Shown: positions 30,435 to 40,794, numbered from the stretch's first letter. The stretch: DNA of 64,000 nt from CAVVDY01 sp963819645 (GCA_963819645.1 CAWFWZ010000004.1:516082-580081); one strand, 5' to 3'. Notes: generated by a model from the letters alone, not told the origin. Numbers and translations are program-made.

Positions 30435-32165
30435 TGCGACGCTCCGGTCTGAATCAGTTGCGTGCTTACTTTTGTCCTCTGCCCGGCACTGATGGTCACG
30501 GGAGTTGCTTGCGAGGCGTAGGAGCGCAGAACCTCCGGATTCGAATACTCCACGCCTTCGGGATTGTCGAAGGCATATAGCAGATAGTCGCCCGGCGCAA
30601 GACTGTCGGCATGCATCTGCGGAGCACTGGCAGGGTCATTGGTGTAGAAATGCAGTTGGCGCGGGTTGGTTCGTCCTCGGACCGGAACCAGCAGCGCCAT
30701 CCCCGACCCTGCGGACTTGGCTCCCTCCACGGTCGCGTTCAGCGTTCCGCCGTCGTTGCGGAGCGTGAGCTCCAACGTGCAGGAGGTCCCTGCGGTGACC
30801 AACAGCTCCTCTGTGAGCAGGTTGGTGCTGCCGCACTGTGCCGACTCCACGTACCACCCGCCGTAGGGAGAGAACTCCGCCGTATAGCGGCCCGGTTCAA
30901 CCGATGGCAAGCCCGGGCCGCGATGGTCTTGCCTGCCGCCGTTGATGGAATAGGCATCAGCCACACCGGATTCGCTGGCGATCAGGTGTATGGAAATCGG
31001 GGGTGAATCGTCCGTGGCCCGCGCTCCGGCGAAGCCCCGCGACGTCGCAGACTGAGCTGCCTGGGCGCGATCGTCCATGCGTGCATGAATTGGAATCGAC
31101 ATTGCCGGCTGCAACGCTAACTGAAGCTGCGTCAGGTCCTTCTCGACGGTAATCCGAACGTCGGATCGAAGCTGCTGTTCGCCAGCTTGCGAATATGCCT
31201 TCAGGCGATAACTTCCCGGAGGCAGATGCGTTTCGAACTCGCCAGTCTCGCGGTGAAAGCGAACTCCAGCGGCCACGAATTCTCCCGAGGAATTCAGTAC
31301 CTGGACGCTGACTCCTTTGTCAGGCAATCCGCCGACGATTATGCCCGAGACTGTGTACAGCGGCACGCGATTCATCACCATGTCGGCCTGTACCTTCTGG
31401 CCGGATGTGACTCGTATGGGAGCAGCCGACGCGATGTCCGGAGCCTGCGGGTAATACATGCCCGGCCATCCGGTGCGCGGCACGCTCGGGTCGTTGAACA
31501 ACCTCTCGCGATGCGATACATCGGGGCCGGCCGAAACGTAGTAAGTACCGGCTTGCAAATTGGCGAAGCCTATACGCGCCGTCGTCGTCGGTGTTGGCGG
31601 AGCTGCGCGACTCCATTCGCCAGCTGCCGTTGCGTAAGGCTCGCTGCATCAATCGCAATCCCACCGATTCAATGGGCTGTCCATTGGACTCGGTCAGCCG
31701 ACCATAAATAACGTTCTCCGCCGCGAGTTTTATGACGATGGCGTCGTTATTGGTGCCGACCTCTACGCTCTGAACCGAACGCGGGCCGCCGCGCTCCTGC
31801 GGGCCGAAGTACCCGGGTTTCTGCGCATGAATGATATGGTGCCCAGCGGGCACTCCTTCAATCGTGAATGAGCCGCTGCTGTCGCTGAAGGCATATCGCA
31901 TCGGCGAGCCGATAAGCGTAACCATGGCGCGCGGGATAGGCTCGCCGCTGGCTTCGTTAACCACTGTTCCGCTGACGGTGAATTTCTGGTCGGCGCTTGA
32001 GCCCGCGACACTGGAACCGTCGTCCTGCGCCAAGACAATGCCCGACAGGATCAACACGAATGCGGACGCGAGGAAGACTAGCCGCCATGGTCTCCCCAGC
32101 GGGGAGCGTGAACGCCTCGAGTGCGAATAGGCAGAGATGAAGCGAAGGAGAAGCATCAACCGCAA
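30431..32165 (-). CDS. Secreted carboxypeptidase-regulatory-like domain protein 2, frameshifted
   Basis: About 578 residues. A hydrophobic signal (LVFLASAFVLILSGIVLAQ) is followed by FTVSGTVVNEASGEPIPRAM, the first regulatory-like domain, and a second starting VIYGRLTESNGQPIES. One extra T near 31560 splits it; removal joins YRLRQLQAGTYYVSAGPDV. The C-terminal half is beta-rich with no catalytic motif. It shares layout with the downstream gene, so the pair probably arose by tandem duplication. Confidence 0.78.
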
Positions 32166-32251
32166 TCAATGCAGCCGAGTTTGCGACCGCTGCTCCATCT
32201 TACGGCAGGGCGCAAGGCGCACCCTTTAGACGTCTGTGGGGCACGAACGGT

Positions 32252-34463
32252 TTATCGCTTGGCAGAAGCACGTTTCTGCGCGCGCGCAATGAACGTCTCC
32301 TGGCTGTTAAAGGCATTCTTCTTGCCGGCGTTGGCGTCGCGTACGTACTTCCCGTCGGACAGCATGTGCCGCGCCTTGGCCTGCTCCTTCAGGTAAGTGC
32401 CCAGAATTGAGTCGCGCACCGTCTTAATCAGGTTCGGGTCGCTTACCGGGAAGATGACCTCGACCCGGCTGTTCAAATTGCGCGGCATCAGGTCGGCGCT
32501 GCCCAGGTACACCTCGTCGTCGCCGCCGTTGTGGAAGTAGTAGATCCGGCTGTGCTCCAGGAATCGTCCGACTATGCTGGTGACCGTGATGTTTTCGCTG
32601 ACCCCCGGCACCCCGGGACGCAGGCAGCAAATGCCACGCACCAGTAACTGCACCTTCACTCCAGCCTGCGAGGCTCGATAGAGCTCCCTGATCATCGCTT
32701 TGTCGACCAGTGCATTCATCTTCAGGATCAGGTGCCCGCCGCGGCCATTCTTCTGGTGTTCAATCTCGCGATCGATGAGCTCGGCAAAGCGTTCGCGCAA
32801 GTGATACCGGCGCCACCAGCAGCTTGCGGTACTTCGATTTTGCCGAGTAGCCGGTAAGGAAATTGAACAGGTCGGTGCAATCGGCGCCGATCTCGTTATC
32901 GCAGGTGAACATGCCGATGTCGGTGTAAAGCTGCGCCGTCACCGAGTTGTAGTTGCCGGTCGAAAGATGCGCATAACGCCGAATGACGTCGCCCTCACGA
33001 CGCACGACCAGAAGCGCCTTGCAATGCACCTTCAGGCCCATCAGCCCGTACACGACGTGGACGCCGTATTCTTCCAGCTTGCGCGCCCAGCCGATATTGC
33101 TCTCTTCGTCGAAGCGCGCTTTCAACTCCAGCAGCACGGCGATTTGCTTGCCGTTCTCCGCCGCCTCCAGCAACGCGTCGACCACCGGAGCATTTCTGCC
33201 GACGCGGTAGAGCGTGACCTTGATGGCCAGCACGTTGGGATCGCGCGCCGCTTTCTGAAGCAGCGTCACCACCGGCTGAAACGACTCGAACGGGTGCTGC
33301 ATCAGGATGTCGCCACGACGTATAGCGGCGAAAATGTCTTCGTCCTCTTCCTTGGTCAAAGCCGGAGGCATCGCCGGAACGAAGGGCGTGTATTTCAAAT
33401 CAGGGCGATCGATGCGGGCCAGCTGACGCACCCGCACCAGCGACAACGGCCCGGCTATCTTGTAGACGTCTTCCGGCTCCAACTCCATGTTGGTCGCCAG
33501 TATCTCCATCACCGAAGCGGGCATGTCTTCGGTGATCTCCACGCGCACCACATCGGCAAAGCGCCGCTGCCACACGCCTTCCTCCACCACCTCAAGCAGA
33601 TCGCCGGCTTCCAGATCCTGAATAGCGACGTCGGCATCGCGCGTGACATGGAAGGGATGCGCCTCGAGAATTTCCATTCCCGGAAACAGCGCCGTCAGGT
33701 TGGCTATCACCACCTGTTCAATCCAGACGAAGCCCTGCTCTTTACCCGGAGCTCGCGTCTTGGATTTCGTTTTCAAGCTCGGCGCGAGCGGCACCAGTGC
33801 CGGCAGCGTGTCGGGAATCTTTACGCGAGCAAAGTGCTCGGTGCCCTTGGTGTCGCGCAGCACGACAGCCAGGTTCAGGCTGAGATTCGAAATGTGGGGA
33901 AACGGACGGCCAGGATCGAAAGCCAGCGGAGTAAGCGTGGGAAAGATTGTGTCCTGAAAATAGGCGTTGACGGTGCCAAGCTGCTCTTCGCTCAGTTCCG
34001 AGTAATCGTAGATTCGGATTCCAGCGTTGGCCAGCTCCGGTACCAGTTCTCGCCGCCACGTATCGTAAGAAGCGCGATACAGACGAATCACCGATGCACG
34101 AATTGCGCGCATCTGTTCCGACGGAGTCATCCCGTCAGGCCCGGTCTCGACCACGCCCTTCTCGACCTGTCGCTTGAGTCCGGCTACCCGGACCATGAAG
34201 AATTCGTCGATGTTCGAGCCGACGAACGACAAGAACATCAACCGGTCGAGCAGCGGGTTGGAAGCATCTTGCGCCTCCTCCAGCACGCGGCGCTGGAAGT
34301 CTATAAGACTCAGCTCACGGTTGATGTACAGCCCGGGATCTCTGAGGTTCAGCGGTTCGTTTGCGGCTAACTCCGCGGCGTTTCCCGCGCCGTTGCTCGG
34401 CTCAACTGTCGGGGCCGGCTTGCGCCGGGGCTTCGAAGGAATACTTTTCGCTGTGCTGGCCAT
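32252..34463 (-). CDS. ppk: Polyphosphate kinase 1, frameshifted
   Basis: About 737 residues from ATG at 34463, after a Lys/Pro-rich leader. YINRELSLIDFQRRVLEEA, FLSFVGSNIDEFFMVRVAGL, HPFESFQPVVTLLQKAA, LKARFDEESNIGWARKLEEY and the autophosphorylation region VHCKALLVVRREGDVIRRYA are all present. One extra A near 32800 breaks the frame; removal gives APVHLRERFAELIDREIEHQ. Ppk reversibly makes polyphosphate from ATP at the inner membrane. The C-terminal catalytic half follows the break, so without correction the enzyme would be inactive. Confidence 0.92.
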
Positions 34464-34788
34464 CGTTTTGTGAATGGAGCTGGTGATTCCATCTATTCTA
34501 TTGCGACGCGAGGTCATTGCCCACAAGTTCCTCGCAATTTGGTCAGCTTTTATCGATTTTTTATAGGATTACGACAATGTGGGAGTAACAGGGGCGATCG
34601 CGATTTTTTTGCCGTGCGAGAGGCGCTCCGTTCAATTCCGCGCAATTCAACAGCCTTTGCCGATTCTGACGCTATCCCACAATGTGGCATAGACGAAAGG
34701 TTCGAACGCGAGCAGGCAAATCTCAGGGAAAATACTCCCTCAGTCCCGTATAATCCGACCAAATCCAGTTGAATCCGGCTCACTGCGC
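34464..34788. promoter_or_regulatory. Divergent ppk/trpE intergenic region with palindrome
   Basis: 325 bp. The palindrome TATCCCACAATGTGGCATA (34673-34691) has arms matching at eight of nine positions, and part of it recurs as ACAATGTGGGAGTA near 34575. It could be an operator for trpE or ppk. No attenuator leader peptide with Trp codons is apparent. Confidence 0.35.
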
Positions 34789-36264
34789 ATGCTCACGCCC
34801 GACTACAAAACGTTCCTGCAACTCAGCCGCGACGCGACTCTGATTCCGGTTGCTAAGACGCTGAACGCCGATATGTTGACGCCGGTCGGGGCCTTCCTCA
34901 GCGTAGCCGCGAAGCAGCGATACGCGTTTTTGCTGGAATCGGTTGAGGGAGGCGAGAAGATTGGGCGTTACACGTTCCTGGGCGCGCAGCCACGAATGGT
35001 GATGACCGCGCGCGGCGAGGAGATCGAGATTGCGCGCGGGAAAACAAGCGAGCGTCGTAAGGGAAGCGTGGTGGATGTGCTGCGCGCGACTTTGCAGCAG
35101 CATCGGCCGGCGACGGTTCCGGGCATGCCGCCGTTTACCTCGGGCGGCGTGGGATATTTCGCCTACGACATGGTGCGCCAGTTCGAGCGCCTGCCCTCGA
35201 CGGCCAGGAACGATCTGAAGCTGCCGGATTGCGTCTTCACCTTCTACGATCGGCTGCTGGCCTTCGACCACCTGAAGCACCAGTTGCACATCATCGCCGC
35301 CGCTGATGTGAAGTCCGAGTCACCGCGCAAGGCCTACGATCGTGCGCTCGCCGACATCGACGCGCTTGAGCGCAAGCTGGTCAGCGGCATGCACCGGCAG
35401 ACGCTCGGCTGGTCGAGCGGTGGAAAGAAGGCGGCGATCAAGGTACACGCCGACACGTCGCATGACGAGTTCATCGCCAACGTGAAGCGTGCGAAAGAGT
35501 ACATCGCAGCGGGCGACATCTTTCAGGTAGTGCTTTCATTACGGCTGGATTTCAAGGCCCCTTCGGACCCATTCCAGATGTATCGCGCGCTGCGCACCGT
35601 CAATCCCTCGCCGTATATGTTCTTCCTGCGGCTTGACGACCTGCACGTGGTGGGTGCTTCGCCGGAGATGCTGGTGCGCATCACCGGACGCCAACTCGAA
35701 TATCGGCCCATCGCCGGCACCCGCCGCCGCGGCGCCGACGGAGGCGATGACGAGAAGCTGATCGATGAGTTGAAGAACGACGAGAAAGAACGCGCCGAGC
35801 ACGTCATGCTGGTCGATCTTGGTCGCAACGACTTGGGCCGTGTCAGCGAGTACGGCAGCGTGAAGGTGCGCGATCTCATGTATGTAGAAAAATACTCGCA
35901 CGTGATGCACCTGGTGTCGGCGCTGGAAGGAACACTTCGCAAAGAGCTCGATCCGCTCGACGCGCTGGCGGCCTGTTTCCCAGCAGGAACGCTGAGCGGC
36001 GCTCCCAAGGTGCGCGCGATGGAGATCATCGAAGAGCTCGAACCGGTGCGTCGCGGCGTGTACGGCGGATCGATCTTGTATGCCGATCAGGCGGGCAATC
36101 TGGATTCGTGTATCGCGATTCGGACGATGGTTGTGCACAACAATCGCGCTTATGTGCAAGCCGGCGCAGGGGTCGTCGCCGACTCCGATCCCGAAAGCGA
36201 ATACCAGGAGTGTATGAATAAGGCGAGTGCGTTATTGAAAGCAGCTGAGAAAACAACGTCATGA
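34789..36264 (+). CDS. trpE: Anthranilate synthase component I
   Basis: 491 residues. FLLESVEGGEKIGRYTFLG contains the LLES motif of tryptophan feedback inhibition. The chorismate domain has AGDIFQVVLSLRLDF, PSPYMFFLRLDDLHVVGASPE, PIAGTRRRG and ACFPAGTLSGAPKVRAMEII. It converts chorismate to anthranilate with glutamine-derived ammonia from TrpG. It overlaps the next small gene by four bases (ATGA). Confidence 0.96.
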   Translation: MLTPDYKTFLQLSRDATLIPVAKTLNADMLTPVGAFLSVAAKQRYAFLLESVEGGEKIGRYTFLGAQPRMVMTARGEEIEIARGKTSERRKGSVVDVLRATLQQHRPATVPGMPPFTSGGVGYFAYDMVRQFERLPSTARNDLKLPDCVFTFYDRLLAFDHLKHQLHIIAAADVKSESPRKAYDRALADIDALERKLVSGMHRQTLGWSSGGKKAAIKVHADTSHDEFIANVKRAKEYIAAGDIFQVVLSLRLDFKAPSDPFQMYRALRTVNPSPYMFFLRLDDLHVVGASPEMLVRITGRQLEYRPIAGTRRRGADGGDDEKLIDELKNDEKERAEHVMLVDLGRNDLGRVSEYGSVKVRDLMYVEKYSHVMHLVSALEGTLRKELDPLDALAACFPAGTLSGAPKVRAMEIIEELEPVRRGVYGGSILYADQAGNLDSCIAIRTMVVHNNRAYVQAGAGVVADSDPESEYQECMNKASALLKAAEKTTS

Positions 36265-36578
36265 AAGCAGAGGACCAACCACCGGCACTTGCCTGCCATT
36301 TGGATGCAGCCAACTATCAGCAAAGGACTCGGCGATTTGCCGATTTGAACCGCGGATTTCTTATGGAATCGCGCTGCTTGGAGCTGGGCTTGGAGCTGAC
36401 TTATTCGTTGAGCGCAGATGCTGAGCTGCGTGAGTTGGTGCGCCTTGAGGAGGAATGCTGTCCGTTTCTCCGCTTTCAGTTGGAGCCGGGACAAAGTGCC
36501 ATCAAGTTATTGATCACAGTGCCGGAAAGCGCTCGTCATTCCGTCGATGTGTTATTGGAGCCGTTCTGCACAGTCTAA
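36261..36578 (+). CDS. Small protein with CCPFL motif, unknown
   Basis: 105 residues, start overlapping the trpE stop. No signal peptide. LRELVRLEEECCPFLRFQLE is a distinctive motif with adjacent Cys residues, followed by IKLLITVPESARHSVDVLLE. It resembles small soluble proteins found near metal-resistance or sigma genes, but I cannot name the family. Four-base overlap with trpE suggests translational coupling. Confidence 0.65.
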   Translation: MKAEDQPPALACHLDAANYQQRTRRFADLNRGFLMESRCLELGLELTYSLSADAELRELVRLEEECCPFLRFQLEPGQSAIKLLITVPESARHSVDVLLEPFCTV

Positions 36579-36584
36579 GCAGAT

Positions 36585-37160
36585 TCAGCCCTCCACAAAA
36601 TTCTTCACCATGTGCTTGCCGTGTTCCGTAAGAACGCTCTCGGGATGAAACTGCACGCCTTCTACAGGAAATTCGCGGTGACGTAAGCCCATGATGACGC
36701 GTCGGCCATCGCGATCAATGCACGTGGCCGATATCTCCAGCTCTTTGGGCAGGTCCTTCTCATCGACAATCAGGGAGTGGTAGCGGGTCGCCACTAGTGG
36801 CGAGGGGATGTCGCGAAAAATATTTTTGCCGTCGTGTTCGACCTGGCTGGTTTTGCCATGCATCAGGTTGTGTGCGCGGACCACGCTGCCTCCGAATGCC
36901 GCTCCGATCGCCTGATGCCCGAGGCATACGCCGAAGACTGGCACCTTGGCGGCAAAATACCGGATGACTTCAATACTGATTCCGGCCTCGTGCGGCGTGC
37001 ATGGACCCGGCGACACGACGATACGGTGGGGGTGAAGCTCGGCGATTTCTTCGACGGTGATCTGATCGTTGCGGCGGACAACAACTTCATGTCCCAGTTC
37101 GCCAATGTACTGGACGAGGTTGTAGGTGAACGAATCGTAATTGTCGAGGACGAAAACCAT
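36585..37160 (-). CDS. trpG: Anthranilate synthase component II (glutamine amidotransferase)
   Basis: 191 residues from ATG at 37160. VFVLDNYDSFTYNLVQYIGE starts the class I amidotransferase fold, GVCLGHQAIGAAFGG has the catalytic Cys, and VQFHPESVLTEHG the His and Glu. It supplies ammonia to TrpE, and may also serve PabB. It is convergent with trpE, only 6 bp from the intervening small gene, not downstream in the same operon as usual. Confidence 0.95.
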   Translation of the reverse strand: MVFVLDNYDSFTYNLVQYIGELGHEVVVRRNDQITVEEIAELHPHRIVVSPGPCTPHEAGISIEVIRYFAAKVPVFGVCLGHQAIGAAFGGSVVRAHNLMHGKTSQVEHDGKNIFRDIPSPLVATRYHSLIVDEKDLPKELEISATCIDRDGRRVIMGLRHREFPVEGVQFHPESVLTEHGKHMVKNFVEG

Positions 37161-37242
37161 AGCGCAGACCCCGGGGTTCAAACTATCTTACAGATTGCCT
37201 GGTATCAGCACCCGCATTCCCACGCGCCGCACCCCTTCTTAA

Positions 37243-37408
37243 TTTGTCATGACGAACGAAGCGAGGCATCTGCTCTCGACGGCAGTCGCACTGAGGTTGG
37301 CACTACCACGTCTTAAAGCCCGAATTCACCTGCTCGCTGTTCAATGCCGCTGCGATCGAGAGCAGATCCCTCGGCCGCTTGCGGCCTCGTGATGACAAAT
37401 CAAATGGG
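37243..37408. repeat. Inverted pair of GTCATGACGAACGAAGCGAG-type repeats
   Basis: TTTGTCATGACGAACGAAGC...CATCTGCTCTCGA (37238-37281) is mirrored by TCGAGAGCAGATC...GTGATGACAAATC (about 37357-37403). Arms are about 45 bases with mismatches. Same family as the copy at 50599-50642. Confidence 0.75.
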
Positions 37409-37479
37409 CGCTTGTAACCTGACGCTTGAAACTTGAAACTCAAGACTTGAAACTATCCGACGTGACGGAATCCGGCATC

Positions 37480-38166
37480 ATGGCCGAAACTAAGACCCCA
37501 GAACGTACCTATTCCTTCGCGCAGCGTCTCTCGCTCACGCTTGCGTCCTGGTTCGTGCCCGCTCTAGTCACCCTCATCGGCTGTACACTGCGCGTACGCT
37601 TCAACTGGGAAGAAGGCTCCATCGGCAGCCTCGACCATGTCCATCCCGGCATTTATCCCTTCTGGCATCGCTGCGTCCTTCCCTCGGCGTGGATCTTCCG
37701 CAGTCGCAAACTCGCGGTGATGACCAGCCGCTCGCTTGACGGCGAATATATCGCACGGGTAATTGATCGCCTTGGGTTCGTGCCGATTCGCGGCTCCAGC
37801 TCACGCGGTGGCCAGCGCGCGCTGCTCGAAATGCAGACCTACGTCGACTCCGGAATGGGGGCGGCCTTTACCATCGATGGCCCGCGCGGTCCGCGATACG
37901 TAGCCAAGCGCGGACCGGTGTATCTGGCGAAAGCCACGGGCGTCGCGATCACGCCTTTCTATGTTGCCGTTGAGAGGAAGTGGACCTTCAACTCCTGGGA
38001 CCGCTTCGTACTTCCCGTACCCTTCTCGCGAGCCCTAGTGCAGGTCGCACCGAAGATCTACGTTCCGCGCGATGCGAATGACGCGACGCTCGAAGCGAAG
38101 TATCTAGAAATGCAAACGGCGCTGGAGCGCATCACCGAGGTCGCGGAAGCGCAGGTCGCGCGCTAA
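37480..38166 (+). CDS. DUF374-type lysophospholipid acyltransferase-like protein
   Basis: 228 residues from ATG at 37480. Hydrophobic N-terminus (SLTLASWFVPALVTLIGCTL), then YPFWHRCVLPSAW in place of the HX4D block, RLGFVPIRGSSSRGGQRAL and FTIDGPRGPRYVAKRGPVYL, which are the signatures of the DUF374 branch. These inner-membrane proteins are related to lipid A or phospholipid acyltransferases. Substrate unknown. Confidence 0.85.
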   Translation: MAETKTPERTYSFAQRLSLTLASWFVPALVTLIGCTLRVRFNWEEGSIGSLDHVHPGIYPFWHRCVLPSAWIFRSRKLAVMTSRSLDGEYIARVIDRLGFVPIRGSSSRGGQRALLEMQTYVDSGMGAAFTIDGPRGPRYVAKRGPVYLAKATGVAITPFYVAVERKWTFNSWDRFVLPVPFSRALVQVAPKIYVPRDANDATLEAKYLEMQTALERITEVAEAQVAR

Positions 38167-38171
38167 CAACG

Positions 38172-38262
38172 CTCACCACCGAGGTCACGGAGGCCACCGG
38201 GAGAGAGCCTATTGTTCGTTCTTTTTTCTCCGTGTCCTCCGTGCCTGCGTGGTGAAAGCCTT
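38172..38262. repeat. Dispersed hairpin repeat, CACGGAG family, copy 2
   Basis: CACCACCGAGGTCACGGAGG at the left is complementary to CCTCCGTGCCTGCGTGGTG at the right around a 35-base loop. It is the inverted counterpart of 11134-11220. Confidence 0.8.
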
Positions 38263-38357
38263 TCGCTCGCCCCTCGCACGCGTGATTGACAGCCGCCCCT
38301 CCCGCCATTACAGTCAATTTTCATCCTGAGCAAACTTCCGCTTCAGGCAGGTCCTTA

Positions 38358-38525
38358 CCAATCTTTGGTTCGCGCGTTCCACCCGCTCGGGTGGAACTGG
38401 GAAGGCGGGTGCAAATCCCGCGCTGCCGCGCAACTGTAAGCGAGCTTGTGACGAAAGGCCACTGTGCAAACGGGAAGGCCCTCGTCGTTGTAAATCTCGC
38501 AAGCCAGGAGACCGGTGCGAACTGC
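38358..38525 (+). promoter_or_regulatory. Cobalamin (B12) riboswitch
   Basis: Contains the B12-box GCAAGCCAGGAGACC (38499-38513), GGTGCAAATCCCGCGCTGCC (38408 onward), CAACTGTAAGCG and GCCACTGTGCAAACGGGAAG, the conserved core in the correct order. Left hairpin CCACCCGCTCGGGTGG closes P-type stems at 38379-38394. It lies directly upstream of the TonB-dependent receptor and should repress it when adenosylcobalamin is plentiful. Confidence 0.96.
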
Positions 38526-38560
38526 TGACTAAACCCCTTTCGCGTGCAAAGGAGGAAGCC

Positions 38561-40780
38561 GTGTTTCGCATTCGCGTTGTTCTCTCTTGTCTTTTCCTGT
38601 GTGCCGTTGCGCAAGCCGCTGACCTTACAGTCACCGTGCATAGTCCATCCGGCGATCGCGTACCGGGCGTGCAAGTCAGCCTGTTTCGCGCCGCTGATAG
38701 CGCCGGCGTGGCTGTACGAACTACCGGGGGTGACGGTAGCGTCGCCTTCGGGCGTCTGGCTGATGGCGATTATCGCGCTGTCATTCTCGCTCCCGGCTTT
38801 GCCGAGCAGTCGGTCGCGGTGACACTCCCGGGCTCTGATGCTCTCGATGTGCAACTCAAGCTGACGACCACGCCACAAACCGTAATCGTCTCGGGGACGG
38901 CGACACCGGCCACTGTCGAGCAGTCGGCGACCTCGGTGGATTTTCTTAGTAGCGATCAACTCACGCTGCTCAACCCGGTCTCGGCAAGCGACGCACTCAG
39001 CTACATGCCGGGCGCCATTGTCAGCGACGCCGGGCAACGCGGGGGCCTCTCCTCGTTGTTCGTGCGTGGCGGTGACTCCACTTATAACAAAGTCATCATC
39101 GATGGCGTGCCCGTAAATGAGCCAGGTGGGACCTTCGATTTTGGCGTCGTGCCGGTCAACAATGTCGAGCGGCTGGAGATGGTGCGTGGGCCCGAGAGCA
39201 CAATCTACGGCTCCGACGCGATGACCAGCACGGTGCAATTGTGGACTGCGACCGGCGATACCCGCACGCCGGAGATCGAGTTCGGTTCGGATGGCGGCAA
39301 TTTCTCGACCGCGAATGGCTATGCGACGATCTCGGGCGCGCACGGGATCTACGACTACAACGAGTTCGCAGACTACTTCACTACCAACGGGCAAGGCATT
39401 AACGACGCCTACTCGAATATGCTGCTGGGCGGCAACATCGGAGTTCGCCTGTCGGACCGCGTGAGGTTTCGCTTTCGCCTGCGGAACTCTAACAACTTCA
39501 CTGGTGTACCGTCGGACTGGTGGTTCAACGGCAATCCTGTGCTTCCGCCAGATTCAGATCAGTGGGCGCACCAGAACAACTTTCTTGCCAGCGCGGCGTT
39601 GACCATTACCGGCCCGGGCTCGTGGCAGCACCAGATCACCGGCTACGAGTACAACCATCTGCGAACCAACACCGACACCATCGACGATCCCGGTCGGCCA
39701 TTCGATTCCCCGTTCTACAACAACGCACGCTACAACCGCGCGGGGTTTTCGTATCAGGGAACCTGGTCACCGCGCAGTTGGGCGTTGACCACGATTGGCG
39801 ACACCTTTGAAGACGAGAACGGAAACATCCTCAGTACAACGCCGGAACCGGATCCGACCTACAGTTTCACCCACGGACTGCGCATCAATAACTACCTTTT
39901 CGCGCAGGAGAACCTGATCTGGAAGCGTTTCACTGCGCTCGCGGGGCTTGCCTGGGTACACAACGCCAGCTTCGGCGATCGCGCCGTACCGCGAGTGTCA
40001 GGATCGGTCCAACTGTGGAAGGGCAATCAAGTGCTTAGCGGCACGCGCCTCAGGGCTGCCTTCGCCGAAGGCATCAAGGAGCCGAGCTTCGAGCAGTCGT
40101 TTGGTATCGGCGGAACGTTTCCCACACTGCCCAATCCTAATCTCAAGCCGGAAGAAAACTACTCTGTGGAAGCGGGTTTCGACCAGTCATTGTTCGGCGA
40201 CAAGCTGGCGTTGACGGCGATCTACTTCCATAACTCTTTTCGCAATCAGATTGAATACCAGTTCAACGACATCGACTTCACCAGTCAGTATGTGAACATC
40301 AATCGCTCGTTCGCCCAGGGAGCTGAAGTTGAATTGCGGGGGCAGATTATCAACCGCCTGCTGCTGACCGCCGCTTACACCTACACCTCGACGCAGATCA
40401 CTCAGGCTCCTCCGTGTGACCCGCTGAATGGCTGCGATCCCCTGATCTACAGCGTGGGCGCACCGCTGTTGCGCCGACCCAAGCAGGCAGGGACCCTGCT
40501 GCTCACCTACACCAAGTCGAAGTGGGGAGCAAGCGTGGGCGCAGTCGCCGTCGGCCGCCGCCCCGACTCGGATTTTCTGTTCGGATACATTCCGCCTATT
40601 TACTACGCAGCGGGATATGCGCGAGTGGATATAGGCGGATGGTATAGCTTCACCCGCCACATTACTGCCTACGCCAACTTGAACAACGCGTTCGATAATC
40701 ACTACAACGAGGTACTGGGATATCCCGCGCTGGGGGTCAATGTGCGAGCGGGGATGAGACTCACGTTTGGAGGAGAGTGA
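38561..40780 (+). CDS. TonB-dependent receptor, predicted cobalamin transporter (BtuB-like)
   Basis: 739 residues from the GTG at 38561, with AAAGGAGG 8 bases upstream. Signal peptide cleaves after VAQA. Residues about 20-105 are a carboxypeptidase-regulatory-like domain (VTVHSPSGDRVPGVQVSLF), then the plug (GLSSLFVRGGDSTYNKVIID, VERLEMVRGPESTIYGSDAM) and a 22-strand barrel ending LTFGGE. Outer-membrane uptake driven by TonB. The upstream B12 riboswitch makes cobalamin or a corrinoid the likely cargo. The extra N-terminal domain is common in Acidobacteriota receptors. Confidence 0.92.
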   Translation: MFRIRVVLSCLFLCAVAQAADLTVTVHSPSGDRVPGVQVSLFRAADSAGVAVRTTGGDGSVAFGRLADGDYRAVILAPGFAEQSVAVTLPGSDALDVQLKLTTTPQTVIVSGTATPATVEQSATSVDFLSSDQLTLLNPVSASDALSYMPGAIVSDAGQRGGLSSLFVRGGDSTYNKVIIDGVPVNEPGGTFDFGVVPVNNVERLEMVRGPESTIYGSDAMTSTVQLWTATGDTRTPEIEFGSDGGNFSTANGYATISGAHGIYDYNEFADYFTTNGQGINDAYSNMLLGGNIGVRLSDRVRFRFRLRNSNNFTGVPSDWWFNGNPVLPPDSDQWAHQNNFLASAALTITGPGSWQHQITGYEYNHLRTNTDTIDDPGRPFDSPFYNNARYNRAGFSYQGTWSPRSWALTTIGDTFEDENGNILSTTPEPDPTYSFTHGLRINNYLFAQENLIWKRFTALAGLAWVHNASFGDRAVPRVSGSVQLWKGNQVLSGTRLRAAFAEGIKEPSFEQSFGIGGTFPTLPNPNLKPEENYSVEAGFDQSLFGDKLALTAIYFHNSFRNQIEYQFNDIDFTSQYVNINRSFAQGAEVELRGQIINRLLLTAAYTYTSTQITQAPPCDPLNGCDPLIYSVGAPLLRRPKQAGTLLLTYTKSKWGASVGAVAVGRRPDSDFLFGYIPPIYYAAGYARVDIGGWYSFTRHITAYANLNNAFDNHYNEVLGYPALGVNVRAGMRLTFGGE

Positions 40781-40794
40781 AGGCGACGGTTGGC

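Noticed and set aside
32967..34370. Long open frame antisense to ppk
   Set aside because: Shadow of a real gene with Arg/His-rich composition.
38400..38430. T-arm-like GGGTGCAAATCCC suggesting a tRNA
   Set aside because: It is the conserved core of the cobalamin riboswitch; no acceptor or anticodon stem surrounds it.
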